Positions 26,440 through 34,299 of a DNA stretch of 64,000 nucleotides are shown here, in pieces (position 1 is the first letter of the stretch; each line of letters begins with the position of its first letter). The stretch covers positions 17,786-81,785 of the forward strand of contig CALFZE010000104.1 of the NCBI GenBank assembly GCA_937952285.1, read 5' to 3'. The notes under the pieces are model-generated. The model was given only the letters and a program-made list of their open reading frames with translations, was not told where the DNA came from and made no database searches. Position numbers and translations under genes: made by a program. The DNA is from UBA2428 sp002343545 (GTDB taxonomy: Bacteria > Bdellovibrionota > UBA2428).

Positions 26440-27088
26440 CGCCCGCCGGTTTGAAATGCTGCAAAGCCAGATTGAGATCTTCCGGGGTGTCGATCTCGAA
26501 GCAATGCACGCGGGCCGCCTTGAGCGGCAAGTAGCGCTCAAGATTCTTGAATACGTAGCCGACCTCGGGACGGATCTCGATGCCGGCGATCACGGCGATG
26601 CCGGTCCATTCGTAAGCGGTCTTGGGTGAGCGTCGAAAATCGCGGATGACTCCCGTGGCCGGGTCGAAATCCACGTATACGGCGTCTTCCGTCTTGCTCT
26701 CGGTAATTCCGATCAAGGTTTCGCGCGGGTTCGCCTTCGCCATGAAACGCTTGAACTCATCTTCTTCGATGAGGATATCGCCGTCGAGCGTCAAGTATCC
26801 TTCGGAAAACCCGCGGGCGCCCAGGTTGAGACTGTGGCTGTTCGAAGTCGTGCGGTAATCCGGATTCCGAACGAAGACGACGTCTTTGCGGATGCGCTTC
26901 ACGCACTTCATAACTTCTTCTTCCATGAAGCCCACGACGATGTGGATGTTCTCGAAGTCCCGGAGCAGATCGAGCTGGTACTCGATCAGTCGGCGACCAC
27001 CGATCTCGACGAGACACTTGGGCATGTTCAGCTCGAGGCGGCTTCCCAGGCCCGCCGCGCAGATCACAACGTTTTTAACAGTCGACAT
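26432..27088 (-). CDS. Nucleotidyltransferase, LicC-like
   Basis: The 218-aa protein has the nucleotidyltransferase signature VVICAAGLGSRLELNMPKCLVEIGG in pieces: AAGLGSRL (residues 11-18) and the PKCLVEI lysine. It also has YLTLDGDILIEEDEF with a metal-binding Asp. The size and NMPKCL pattern fit LicC and aminoethylphosphonate or sugar-1-phosphate cytidylyltransferases. It probably activates a small phosphorylated alcohol or sugar with CTP or another NTP. It overlaps the HAD gene by 25 bp and the TagB-like gene by 8 bp, so all three are translated together. The substrate is an inference from that context. Confidence 0.83.
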   Translation of the reverse strand: MSTVKNVVICAAGLGSRLELNMPKCLVEIGGRRLIEYQLDLLRDFENIHIVVGFMEEEVMKCVKRIRKDVVFVRNPDYRTTSNSHSLNLGARGFSEGYLTLDGDILIEEDEFKRFMAKANPRETLIGITESKTEDAVYVDFDPATGVIRDFRRSPKTAYEWTGIAVIAGIEIRPEVGYVFKNLERYLPLKAARVHCFEIDTPEDLNLALQHFKPAGGG

Positions 27089-27666
27089 AGCGAGGCCTCA
27101 TGGAAAACGACGTAGTCCGAAAGTTGGACGAGGGTCTGAATCGGCTCGTGGGTGGCTCCGAAGGCGACGCGTAGGTGCGCGTGCTCGAACATCGGCACGT
27201 CGCCCATTCCGTCGCCGATCGCTACGAGGCGATCATATTCGGAGCGGATCGATTGGATGGCCTGACCCTTATCAAGGACCGTCGTGACGGACTTGAGCCG
27301 ATCGTTCTCGACCTCGGCTTCGGAGGTGAACACGCGGCAATCGAGTTTGCGCAGGAGCGGATCCACCCAAGCGCCTATGTTGCCCGTGATAACGAAGCAA
27401 TCTTTGCGGTGCTCTTGGATAAAGGCGACGACATCATCGTAGAGACGAACTTGCTCGTGGATGATCTCCTGGACACGAGAGACCGGTATCTCCGCAAGCA
27501 AACGACAACGGAGCAGGAAGGATTTCCGAAAGGGGATCAGTCCTTTGATCGTGGCCTCCGTGAGCGCGCCAATTTCCTCGAAAAGTCCGATTTCACGCGC
27601 CAGCACCGGAAGGATCTCGTCCCGCGTGATCGTGCCGTCCAGGTCAAAGCAATAGGCCGTTTTCAC
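27064..27666 (-). CDS. HAD-family phosphatase (HAD-IB, phosphoserine phosphatase-like)
   Basis: The 200-aa HAD hydrolase starts with GTG at 27666, immediately after the stop of the methyltransferase gene (TAG|GTG). Motif I is CFDLDGTIT (D8/D10), motif II is VITGN, and motif III/IV is VAIGDGMGDVPMF, all complete. The size and order resemble SerB-like HAD-IB phosphatases acting on small phosphorylated metabolites. It overlaps the nucleotidyltransferase gene by 25 bp. A role in making or recycling a phosphorylated building block for the TagB-like transferase is plausible but not demonstrated. Confidence 0.85.
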   Translation of the reverse strand: MKTAYCFDLDGTITRDEILPVLAREIGLFEEIGALTEATIKGLIPFRKSFLLRCRLLAEIPVSRVQEIIHEQVRLYDDVVAFIQEHRKDCFVITGNIGAWVDPLLRKLDCRVFTSEAEVENDRLKSVTTVLDKGQAIQSIRSEYDRLVAIGDGMGDVPMFEHAHLRVAFGATHEPIQTLVQLSDYVVFHEASLCRLLKTL

Positions 27667-28413
27667 CTATTCTCTCTCCAAGACGAAGAAGAACTGCGTC
27701 GTTTCCTTGCGATTCGCGAGTTCGGGCGGGAACAGTCGATCTTTCTTCGTCCAACGGAAGCCGTCCGCGACGAAGACCTTTTCGAAAGCCTCAACGAGTT
27801 CCGTTTCCGATCGGTAAATGGCACTGTAATTCTGCTTCATCTCCTCGGACCAGATGGAGTCCAAGGTCAGGCGTCCCTCGAGCCCGATGGGCTCGCGGAA
27901 AATGATGCGGGACTTGGGCGCGCAGCAAGCCTTCACATTCTCGAGAACCTCAAGGAGGTCCCGGTCGTTGATATAAATCAGCACGCCCGCCACGATCACG
28001 AGATCGAAGCCGCCACCACCGGGGATATTCTCCGGTCGGCAGTCCTGCGCCCGCAAAACCTGGAAGCCGAAATTCGTTTCCCCCTGGAGCCGATTCCGGG
28101 CGATCTCGATCAATTTCGTACTGAGATCCACCCCGTGGTAGCGCGCCGCCTGTCCCTTGAAAGCATCCGCCCAGCGACCGATGCCGCAACCGACATCCAA
28201 AACTCGGGGTGTCGCTTCGAGTATGAGGTAAGGGGCCAGGACCTGTTTTTCGTGGGCATCTCGACGCTCGGTAAGCTCGGGGTTCGAGTCTTGATAAAGA
28301 ACCGAAACGAGCGGGTGCCGTTCGTCAAACTTCTCACCCCGCTCCTCGAAAAAACGAGCAACTTCGCTATCGTCAATTTTGACCGGACGACCCAGGACTC
28401 GTTTAGGATCCAT
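27667..28413 (-). CDS. Class I SAM-dependent methyltransferase
   Basis: The ATG at 28413 gives 248 residues; the frame is open further upstream but that part shows no family features. Motif I is VLDVGCGIGRWADAF and is followed by GVDLSTKLIE, FDLVIVAGVLIYI and a C-terminal TTQFFFVLERE strand. The protein starts with KRVLGRPVKIDDSEVARFFEERGEKFD-like sequence seen in methyltransferases of O-antigen loci. It heads the minus-strand module HAD/nucleotidyltransferase/TagB-like and could methylate a terminal or phosphate group. The substrate is unknown. Confidence 0.84.
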   Translation of the reverse strand: MDPKRVLGRPVKIDDSEVARFFEERGEKFDERHPLVSVLYQDSNPELTERRDAHEKQVLAPYLILEATPRVLDVGCGIGRWADAFKGQAARYHGVDLSTKLIEIARNRLQGETNFGFQVLRAQDCRPENIPGGGGFDLVIVAGVLIYINDRDLLEVLENVKACCAPKSRIIFREPIGLEGRLTLDSIWSEEMKQNYSAIYRSETELVEAFEKVFVADGFRWTKKDRLFPPELANRKETTQFFFVLERE

Positions 28414-28564
28414 GCTTCCTTCATAGCCCAAGCCGCTTCGTCTCCAAAACGTCGCGAAGCCGCCAGCGCCACGCGGAATCGAATCATGACTCATTGCATT
28501 AACCAAGGCCTCGAAAGAAGCGTCATTAGATTTCTCGCAGCGCAAAGTGTAAGTTCCCGTAGCT

Positions 28565-29512
28565 ATGAAGAACGTCCTTATCGTCGGCGGTGCCGGCTAC
28601 GTCGGTGGAGCTATCACGGATCTCGTTCAAGCGGATCCCCGTTTCAAAGTCCGCGTTTACGACAGCATCGTTTACGAAGACTCCTTCCGTAAGCCCGTCG
28701 ATTTCGTTTACGGTGACGTTCGCGATACCGCGAAGCTCTTGCCCCAACTCAAGTGGGCCGATTGCGTCGTCTGGCTCGCCGCCCTCGTCGGCGACGGCGC
28801 TTGCGCCGTGGATCCCGAACTCACGAAGGCCATCAACCAAGACTCCGTGAAGTGGCTCTCCGAGAACTTCAAGGGCCGCATCATCTTCATGTCGACCTGC
28901 TCGGTCTACGGCGCCCAAGACGCCGAGCTCGACGAATCGTCGCCGGCCACGCCGCTTTCGATCTACGCCTCGACGAAGCTCTCCGCCGAGACCTACTTGA
29001 AGGACTCGAACGCGATCATCTTCCGCCTCGGCACGCTCTTCGGCGTGGGCGACCTCTTTTCGCGCATCCGTCTCGACCTCGTCGTGAACATCCTCACCGT
29101 GCGCGCGGCCACCACCAAGAAGATCAGCGTCTTCGGCGGCAACCAGTTCCGCCCGCTCCTGCACGTGAAAGACGTCGCGCGCGCCGTCGTCATGAACCTG
29201 GAGACCTCGCACCGCGGGATCTACAACCTGCACCGCCAGAACGTGCGCATCGTCGACCTCGCGTACCAGATCCGCAACCACTTCCCGGATTGCGAGATGG
29301 AAACGACGGACCTCCCCTTCCAAGATACGCGGAACTACCGCGTCTCCTCGAAGAAAGCCTTCGAGACCTTCGGTTTCCAAGCCATCCACTCGATCGACGA
29401 CGGCATCGAGGAAGTCAAAAACCTCCTCGAAACCGGTCGCATTAAAGATCTCAACCACGACCGTTACTCGAACCAGCGCTTTATCGAGAAGCTGCTGAGG
29501 CCCGCGAAGTGA
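28565..29512 (+). CDS. NAD-dependent sugar epimerase/dehydratase (extended SDR)
   Basis: The 315-aa protein has the Rossmann motif VGGAGYVGG at 7-15, the catalytic MSTCSVYG Ser/Thr region, and the YASTK active-site Tyr/Lys. An LAALVGDGACAVDP stretch marks a subfamily often found in polysaccharide loci. It should epimerise, dehydrate or reduce a nucleotide sugar with bound NAD. It is first in a plus-strand set with a cupin (overlap GTGA), an RmlD-like reductase and a WecB-like 2-epimerase, which look like one nucleotide-sugar pathway. The product cannot be named. It lacks the TGGTGSFG signature of CapE/FnlA-type enzymes. Confidence 0.87.
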   Translation: MKNVLIVGGAGYVGGAITDLVQADPRFKVRVYDSIVYEDSFRKPVDFVYGDVRDTAKLLPQLKWADCVVWLAALVGDGACAVDPELTKAINQDSVKWLSENFKGRIIFMSTCSVYGAQDAELDESSPATPLSIYASTKLSAETYLKDSNAIIFRLGTLFGVGDLFSRIRLDLVVNILTVRAATTKKISVFGGNQFRPLLHVKDVARAVVMNLETSHRGIYNLHRQNVRIVDLAYQIRNHFPDCEMETTDLPFQDTRNYRVSSKKAFETFGFQAIHSIDDGIEEVKNLLETGRIKDLNHDRYSNQRFIEKLLRPAK

Positions 29513-29958
29513 GCCTGCCCACGCAAGCCACGCTTCTGAAGGGCGGCGTCGCCGCCGACGACCGCGGCTCGCTGCGCTTCGTGAACGACTTCGGCTTTGC
29601 CGGGGTCAAGCGTTTCTACGTCATCGAAAACCACCGCGTCGGCTACGTCCGCGCCTGGCACGGCCACAAGAAAGAAGGCAAATACTTCTTCGCGGCCAAG
29701 GGCAGCTTCGTCATCGCCGGCGTGAAAGTCGACGACTGGGAAAAGCCCTCCAAAGACCTGCCCGTTGAGCGATTCGTCCTCTCGGACGAAAGCCCCTCGA
29801 TCCTCTACTTGCCCCCCGGATACTCGAACGGTCTCATGGCGCTGACCGAAGGCGCGAGACTCATGGTCTTCTCGACTTCTTCCCTCGACGAGAGCAAGGG
29901 CGACGACTACCGCCTGCCCGCCCGTTACTGGGATTGCTGGTCCGTCGAAGAACGCTAG
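29509..29958 (+). CDS. RmlC-like/WxcM-like cupin sugar epimerase
   Basis: The 149-aa cupin starts with a GTG overlapping the previous stop. DDRGSLRFVNDF at the N-terminus, VGYVRAWHGHKKEGKYFFAAKG with the double His of the cupin core, and LYLPPGYSNGLMAL match RmlC and CapF C-terminal-like epimerases or ketoisomerases. Likely reactions are C3/C5 epimerisation of a 4-keto sugar nucleotide. The RmlD-like reductase gene follows 15 bp downstream. A cupin plus RmlD-like SDR would reproduce, as separate genes, the two halves of CapF/FnlB, but that identity is only an inference. Confidence 0.85.
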   Translation: MSLPTQATLLKGGVAADDRGSLRFVNDFGFAGVKRFYVIENHRVGYVRAWHGHKKEGKYFFAAKGSFVIAGVKVDDWEKPSKDLPVERFVLSDESPSILYLPPGYSNGLMALTEGARLMVFSTSSLDESKGDDYRLPARYWDCWSVEER

Positions 29959-29973
29959 CGAAAGGAATTAGAA

Positions 29974-30789
29974 ATGGCGAAGTATGTAGTTTTCGGAGCC
30001 CGCGGCATGGCCGGCGTGGCCGCGCATCATTATTTCAAGAGCCGCGGACATAACGTCACGGCGGTTTCCCGCGCCGAGTTCGACATCGCCCGCGATCCGG
30101 CCGACAAGATCGGTACGCTCGTGCGCGGGGCCGACGCCATCGTGAACTGCGCGGGCGTCATCAAGCCGATGATCGCCAAGCAATCCGTCGAGGACGTGCT
30201 CAAGGTCAACGCGATCTTCCCGCGCAACCTCGCGAAGGTCGCGCGCCAAGAGAAGATCCCTTGCTTCCACCTGACGACGGACTGCGTTTGGACGGGCCGC
30301 ACGGGCGCATACGACGAAGACTCGACCTTCGACGCCGAAGATCTCTACGGCATCTCGAAGAACGCGGGCGACACGCCCGAGTGCATGACCCTGCGCACCT
30401 CGATCATCGGCGAAGAACGCGGCCAAGCCCGTTCGCTCATCGCCTGGGCCCAAAGCCAAAAGGGCAAAGAAGTGAACGGCTTCGTGAACCACCGCTGGAA
30501 CGGGGTCACGACGCTCATGTTCGCCAAGGCCGTCGAGTCGATCCTTACGGAAGGCCTCTACCAACCCGGCATCTTCCATTTGCACTCGCCGGACACCGTG
30601 ACGAAGGCCGAGATGCTGCGCATCTTCAGCCGCGTCTACGACCTGGGTCTTAAGGTTAACGAGACGAACGGGGCCGAGTTCTGCGATCGCAGCATGACGT
30701 CCAAGTTCCCGCTCGCTTCGAAGCTCGTGAAGCTCACGGTCGAAGAGCAAGTCCGCGAACTGCGCGACTTCTTCAAGACGATTCCCTGA
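29974..30789 (+). CDS. RmlD-like sugar-nucleotide reductase (SDR)
   Basis: The 271-aa protein begins with YVVFGARGMAG (Rossmann glycine motif), has VNAIFPRNLAKVA and FHLTTDCVW for the catalytic Thr/Ser, and YGISKNAGD for the Tyr-xxx-Lys pair. It ends with SKFPLASKL. This is the RmlD/dTDP-4-dehydrorhamnose reductase superfamily, which reduces the 4-keto group after epimerisation. AAAGGA precedes the ATG by eight nt. It sits between the cupin and the WecB-like 2-epimerase genes, so it is expected to finish a 6-deoxy- or amino-sugar donor. Without RmlA/RmlB nearby, a rhamnose role is not favoured. Confidence 0.86.
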   Translation: MAKYVVFGARGMAGVAAHHYFKSRGHNVTAVSRAEFDIARDPADKIGTLVRGADAIVNCAGVIKPMIAKQSVEDVLKVNAIFPRNLAKVARQEKIPCFHLTTDCVWTGRTGAYDEDSTFDAEDLYGISKNAGDTPECMTLRTSIIGEERGQARSLIAWAQSQKGKEVNGFVNHRWNGVTTLMFAKAVESILTEGLYQPGIFHLHSPDTVTKAEMLRIFSRVYDLGLKVNETNGAEFCDRSMTSKFPLASKLVKLTVEEQVRELRDFFKTIP

Positions 30790-30812
30790 TCCTGAACTCT
30801 AAGGAGCCTGAC

Positions 30813-32006
30813 GTGACCGCCAAGAAGAAAATTGCCTTTGTGTTGGGCATCCGCCCCGATGTCATCCGCGCCGCCCTCATCCTGAAGCACCTCAAAAGCT
30901 ACCCCGAGCTCGAGACCGTCTTCATCTGGTCGGGGCAGCACTACTCGGATAACCTGAAGGGCGTCTTCTTCCGCGAGCTCGGCGTCGAAGCCGAATCGAT
31001 CAACCTCGAGTGCGCCGGCGAGACCGACGCCGACATCGTGGCGTCGATGATCTCCAAGCTCTACGGCGCGCTCAAGCAGATCCAGCCTGAAGCCTGCGTC
31101 TTCTTGGGCGACACGAACACGACCACGGGCGCCGTGGCCTGCACCCAGCTCAACATCCCGATCGTGCACATCGAAGGCTGCATGCGCTCCTACGACTGGC
31201 GCATGCCCGAAGAGAAGTACCGCACGCTCATCGATCACCTGTCGGATATCATCTACGCTTACTTCGACGAATATAAGACCCAAGGCATTCGCGAAGGCAT
31301 TTCGCCCGACAAGATCGTCGTCGTGGGCAACCCGATCGTCGACATCTTGAATCACTTCTACTTCAGCCGTCTCGAGCACTTCGAGAAGCTCGCGAGCCCC
31401 GAATTCTTTTCGAGCCGTGGGCTCGAAAAGGGCCGTTACTACGTCATGACGAGCCACCGCCGCGAGAACGTCGAGAACCTCGACTCGCTCCGCGCGATCC
31501 TGACGCTCGCGGGTGCGGGCCAGTACCCCGTGTTCTTTCCGGCCAGCTACCGTACGCAGAAAGTCATCGCGCAGAACAACATCGAGGTCCCGAAGAACGT
31601 CCGCGTCGTCGACCCCATCGGCTACGAAGAGATTCTCGCGCTGCTCGTGCACTCGCGTGGATGCCTCACGGACTCGGGCACGGTCGTCGAGGAAACCTGC
31701 GTCTTGGGCGTCCCCTCGGTGCAGATGCGCCGCTCGACCGAGCGCCCGCAAGTTTACGACGTCGGCTCGAGCGTGAAGTTCGATCCCTCGGAGCCGGGCA
31801 AGTACCCGGCCGCGACCGTCTTCAAGAAGCTCGATGGCCTCTTCGGCAAGAAGTGGACGCACACGCTCGGCGACGGCCAAACCTCGCAGCGCATCGCCGA
31901 AGACCTGCGCCGACGCGCGGCCGAAGGGCGTTTCCGCCAACACCGGCCGCAGGACTACCACTTCCCGATCGAGCGCTCGTACCGCGATGACGGTTTGCCG
32001 TCCTAA
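30813..32006 (+). CDS. UDP-N-acetylglucosamine 2-epimerase family protein (WecB/FnlC-like)
   Basis: The 397-aa GT-B-fold epimerase starts at GTG after AAGGAG. WecB-type catalytic positions are visible: GDTNTTTG (D100), HIEG (E121), MPEE (E133/E134) and MTSHRRENVEN (H215), with DSGTVVEETCVLG near 285. The usual HVEAGLR and PEExNR sequences are HIEGCMR and PEEKYR here, so it belongs to a divergent branch. This branch may act on a modified UDP sugar, as FnlC does in UDP-L-FucNAc synthesis. It is last in the SDR-cupin-RmlD-like set and converges with the glycosyltransferase gene 5 bp away. Confidence 0.87.
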   Translation: MTAKKKIAFVLGIRPDVIRAALILKHLKSYPELETVFIWSGQHYSDNLKGVFFRELGVEAESINLECAGETDADIVASMISKLYGALKQIQPEACVFLGDTNTTTGAVACTQLNIPIVHIEGCMRSYDWRMPEEKYRTLIDHLSDIIYAYFDEYKTQGIREGISPDKIVVVGNPIVDILNHFYFSRLEHFEKLASPEFFSSRGLEKGRYYVMTSHRRENVENLDSLRAILTLAGAGQYPVFFPASYRTQKVIAQNNIEVPKNVRVVDPIGYEEILALLVHSRGCLTDSGTVVEETCVLGVPSVQMRRSTERPQVYDVGSSVKFDPSEPGKYPAATVFKKLDGLFGKKWTHTLGDGQTSQRIAEDLRRRAAEGRFRQHRPQDYHFPIERSYRDDGLPS

Positions 32007-32011
32007 ACGAG

Positions 32012-33208
32012 CTAACGACCGCGGGGCGCTTTCACGAGCGCCTCTAGCTTGTCCATTTGCGCGTTGATCGAGAAGAACTTCTCGATGAAGGCGCGTCCCT
32101 TGCGCCCCAGATCGCCCAGGCGTGCGTCGTCGTTCGCGAGCGCGACCATGTCACGGCAGAACTGCTTGTCGTCGGCGATGTCGGAGTAAACGACGCCGCT
32201 TTCCTCGTTCGGGAAGAGACGCACGACGTCCGGAAGGGGCGAAGCCAAAAGCGGCTTCGAGCACGCGAGGTACTGCAGGATCTTGATCGGGATGATGTCG
32301 CGCGTGATGTCGTTCAGTTCGAAGGGCAAGAGCGTCAGGTCCGAACCCGCGATGTAGCGGGGGACGTCGTCGTAGGGTTTCGATCCGAGCGACGCGAAGG
32401 AATCCTGGATCCCCTTTTCCGTCCCCCAACGCTCGAGATCCGCGTTCAGATCGCCGGGCCCCACGACGAGAAGCTTGAGGCGGGGATTTTTGGCCACGAT
32501 CGCCGGCCATTCGGCCACAATTTGGCGAAGTCCCGAAAAGGTGTAGGTCGTCCCCAAGAAGAGCAAAATCTTGGCATCGGCGGGCCACTTGGTCTGCGCC
32601 AGGATCCAATCCCGCTGCGCCGGGTTCTCGCGGAAGTACTCCGTGTCGACGCCGTGCTGGACGACGACGGCCTTGCGGGCCGCTTCCTCGCCCGCCATGT
32701 CGCGGATGTATCCGCGCATCTTCTCGTTCGTGAGACAGACCACGTCGCAGTTCCGGTAGATGTACTTTTCGCCCCAGTAGAGCGGCCAGCGAATCCAGGG
32801 GTCCTGACGGAGCTTGTGGTAGACGTCGAGGATCCGGTACACGACCGGCACCCCGTACTTTTTGGCCAAACGCACGGCCTCGGTCCCGTTGATCGCGACG
32901 GAATAGAGGAAAATCACGTCGACGGCCTTGGCCCGCAGCAGCTCCTCGAGGCGGCGGCTGAAGTTCGCCCGTGCCGTCAGGTAGTTCACGAGAGGCATCT
33001 TTACGAAGGGCAGGCTTTCGAGCTCGACCGTGCCGATCCCCGTGCGGGAGATCTTCTCGCAGTAACCCTTGCCGTCCGAGCTGTCGTCGAAGTCGATGAC
33101 CCGGACTTCGTGTCCCCGGGCGGCGAAGCGTTCGGCGAAATCCTGGTACTCGTAGACGACCTTGTGTTTGTAGCTAACTTCGTGCAAAACCAAGATTTTA
33201 AGGCCCAT
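32012..33208 (-). CDS. Glycosyltransferase family 4 (GT-B)
   Basis: The 398-aa protein begins LKILVLHEVSYKHKVVYEYQDFAERF in a GT4-like N-terminal domain. The C-terminal domain carries FLGTTYTFSGLRQ, LLVVGPGDLN and IKILQYLACSKPLLASPLPDV, the donor-binding region of GT4. It is a cytosolic chain-building transferase; sugar specificity is unknown. The ATG at 33208 is only 15 bp from the start of the divergent gene at 33224, and no strong ribosome site is visible. The minus-strand frame is open further upstream inside the neighbouring gene but shows no homology-like features there. Confidence 0.88.
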   Translation of the reverse strand: MGLKILVLHEVSYKHKVVYEYQDFAERFAARGHEVRVIDFDDSSDGKGYCEKISRTGIGTVELESLPFVKMPLVNYLTARANFSRRLEELLRAKAVDVIFLYSVAINGTEAVRLAKKYGVPVVYRILDVYHKLRQDPWIRWPLYWGEKYIYRNCDVVCLTNEKMRGYIRDMAGEEAARKAVVVQHGVDTEYFRENPAQRDWILAQTKWPADAKILLFLGTTYTFSGLRQIVAEWPAIVAKNPRLKLLVVGPGDLNADLERWGTEKGIQDSFASLGSKPYDDVPRYIAGSDLTLLPFELNDITRDIIPIKILQYLACSKPLLASPLPDVVRLFPNEESGVVYSDIADDKQFCRDMVALANDDARLGDLGRKGRAFIEKFFSINAQMDKLEALVKAPRGR

Positions 33209-33223
33209 GGGAGCGAAGCTATT

Positions 33224-33988
33224 ATGAAGTCGGCGCCGGATCCAAGCCCTCCCGCTTCGGATCTCAGAAATCTTTGCGTCATCGTGCCTTGTTTCAACGA
33301 ACAAGAGAGCCTTCCTCGCCTGATTCCCGAACTTTTCGAGGTGGGAATCAACCCCGTGGACATCGTCGTGGTTGACGACGGCTCCCGTGACCGCACGGCC
33401 GAGGTCGCCCGCGCCCAGGGCGTCACCGTGCTCAAACTTCCCATCAACCTTGGCATCGGCGGCGCCGTCCAGACGGGCTACAAGTGGGCCAAGGAGCGAG
33501 GCTACGCCTACGCTCTTCAGCTCGACGGCGACGGCCAACACGACCCCAAATCGATCCGGCCGCTCCTCGAGCAAGCCATGCGCGACGGGAACGACATCAC
33601 GATCGGATCGCGTTTCGTCCCAGGCCAACGCGAAGGGTTTCAGAGCACGCGCCTCCGCCGCCTCGGGATCGGATGGCTTTCGATGGTGCTTCGTGTCGCT
33701 TCGGGCCAAAGGGTTTACGACATTACCTCGGGCATGCGACTCGTCGGGGTACGCTGGATCTCGCGCTTTGCCTCGCACTACCCAAGCGATTTTCCGGAAC
33801 CCGAGAGTCTAGGCTACGCCATCGCGGCCGGCGCGCGCGTCGCCGAACATCCCGTTCTGATGCGCATGCGCGCCACGGGCACTTCGTCGATCGCGGGTTG
33901 GAAGCCCGTCTACTACATGATCAAAGTCACGATCGGTATTCTCCTCGGCAGTTGGCAGGGACGCCGCGCGAAAGGATCGACATGCTAA
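33224..33988 (+). CDS. Polyprenyl-phosphate glycosyltransferase-like GT2 (DPM1/GtrB-like, no membrane tail)
   Basis: The 254-aa GT2 enzyme has CVIVPCFNEQESLPRL, VVVDDGSRDRT, LQLDGDGQHDP (metal-binding DxD region) and SGMRLVGVRW. The compact size and the LQLDGDGQHDP pattern match soluble dolichyl-phosphate-mannose synthase-like enzymes. A DUF2304 protein overlaps its 3' end by 7 bp, and a large membrane protein follows. That triad resembles GtrB/GtrA/GtrC-type systems, in which a lipid-linked sugar is made, moved and then transferred outside. The gene is divergent from the GT4 gene with a 15-bp gap. Confidence 0.88.
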   Translation: MKSAPDPSPPASDLRNLCVIVPCFNEQESLPRLIPELFEVGINPVDIVVVDDGSRDRTAEVARAQGVTVLKLPINLGIGGAVQTGYKWAKERGYAYALQLDGDGQHDPKSIRPLLEQAMRDGNDITIGSRFVPGQREGFQSTRLRRLGIGWLSMVLRVASGQRVYDITSGMRLVGVRWISRFASHYPSDFPEPESLGYAIAAGARVAEHPVLMRMRATGTSSIAGWKPVYYMIKVTIGILLGSWQGRRAKGSTC

Positions 33989-34299
33989 GAATCCTCTTCG
34001 GAGCCCTCATGGCCGTTCTCTTCGTTTTCAGTCTCCGCAGCGTCTTGCGGGGCACGCTCGAACTGCGCGACGCCTTCATTTGGATTCTCTTATCGGTCGG
34101 CGGTCTTGCCCTGGCGCTCTTTCCGGGCCTCATGCATCTGGCCCAACTCTTGGGGTTCCGGGTCGAATCGAACGCCTTGCTGTCGCTGGGCATCGTGGCG
34201 TTGCTCTATCTGAATTTCCTCCAAGCGAATCTCATTGCCCGACTCCGTCGTGACCAAAGAAGTTTGGCGCAATCGATCGCGATCGGTTCGAAAAAGTGA
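33982..34299 (+). CDS. Small DUF2304-family membrane protein
   Basis: The 105-aa protein has three hydrophobic segments and the conserved RVESNALLSLGIVALLYLN stretch of DUF2304 proteins, which are frequently encoded beside DPM1-like glycosyltransferases. Its ATG lies within the end of the glycosyltransferase gene (7-bp overlap), and its stop overlaps the next GTG by 4 bp. Function is not established for the family. From context it may help flip or hold the polyprenyl-phosphate sugar in the inner membrane. Confidence 0.8.
   Translation: MLRILFGALMAVLFVFSLRSVLRGTLELRDAFIWILLSVGGLALALFPGLMHLAQLLGFRVESNALLSLGIVALLYLNFLQANLIARLRRDQRSLAQSIAIGSKK

Noticed and set aside
28414..28564. N-terminal extension of the methyltransferase up to 28545
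   Set aside because: The extra residues show no methyltransferase features and would fill the whole divergent promoter region; the ATG at 28413 is favoured.
32057..33988. A 643-codon plus-strand frame opposite the GT4 gene that runs into the GT2 gene
   Set aside because: Only the part from 33224 codes for a real GT2 protein; the preceding part is antisense shadow of the GT4 gene.
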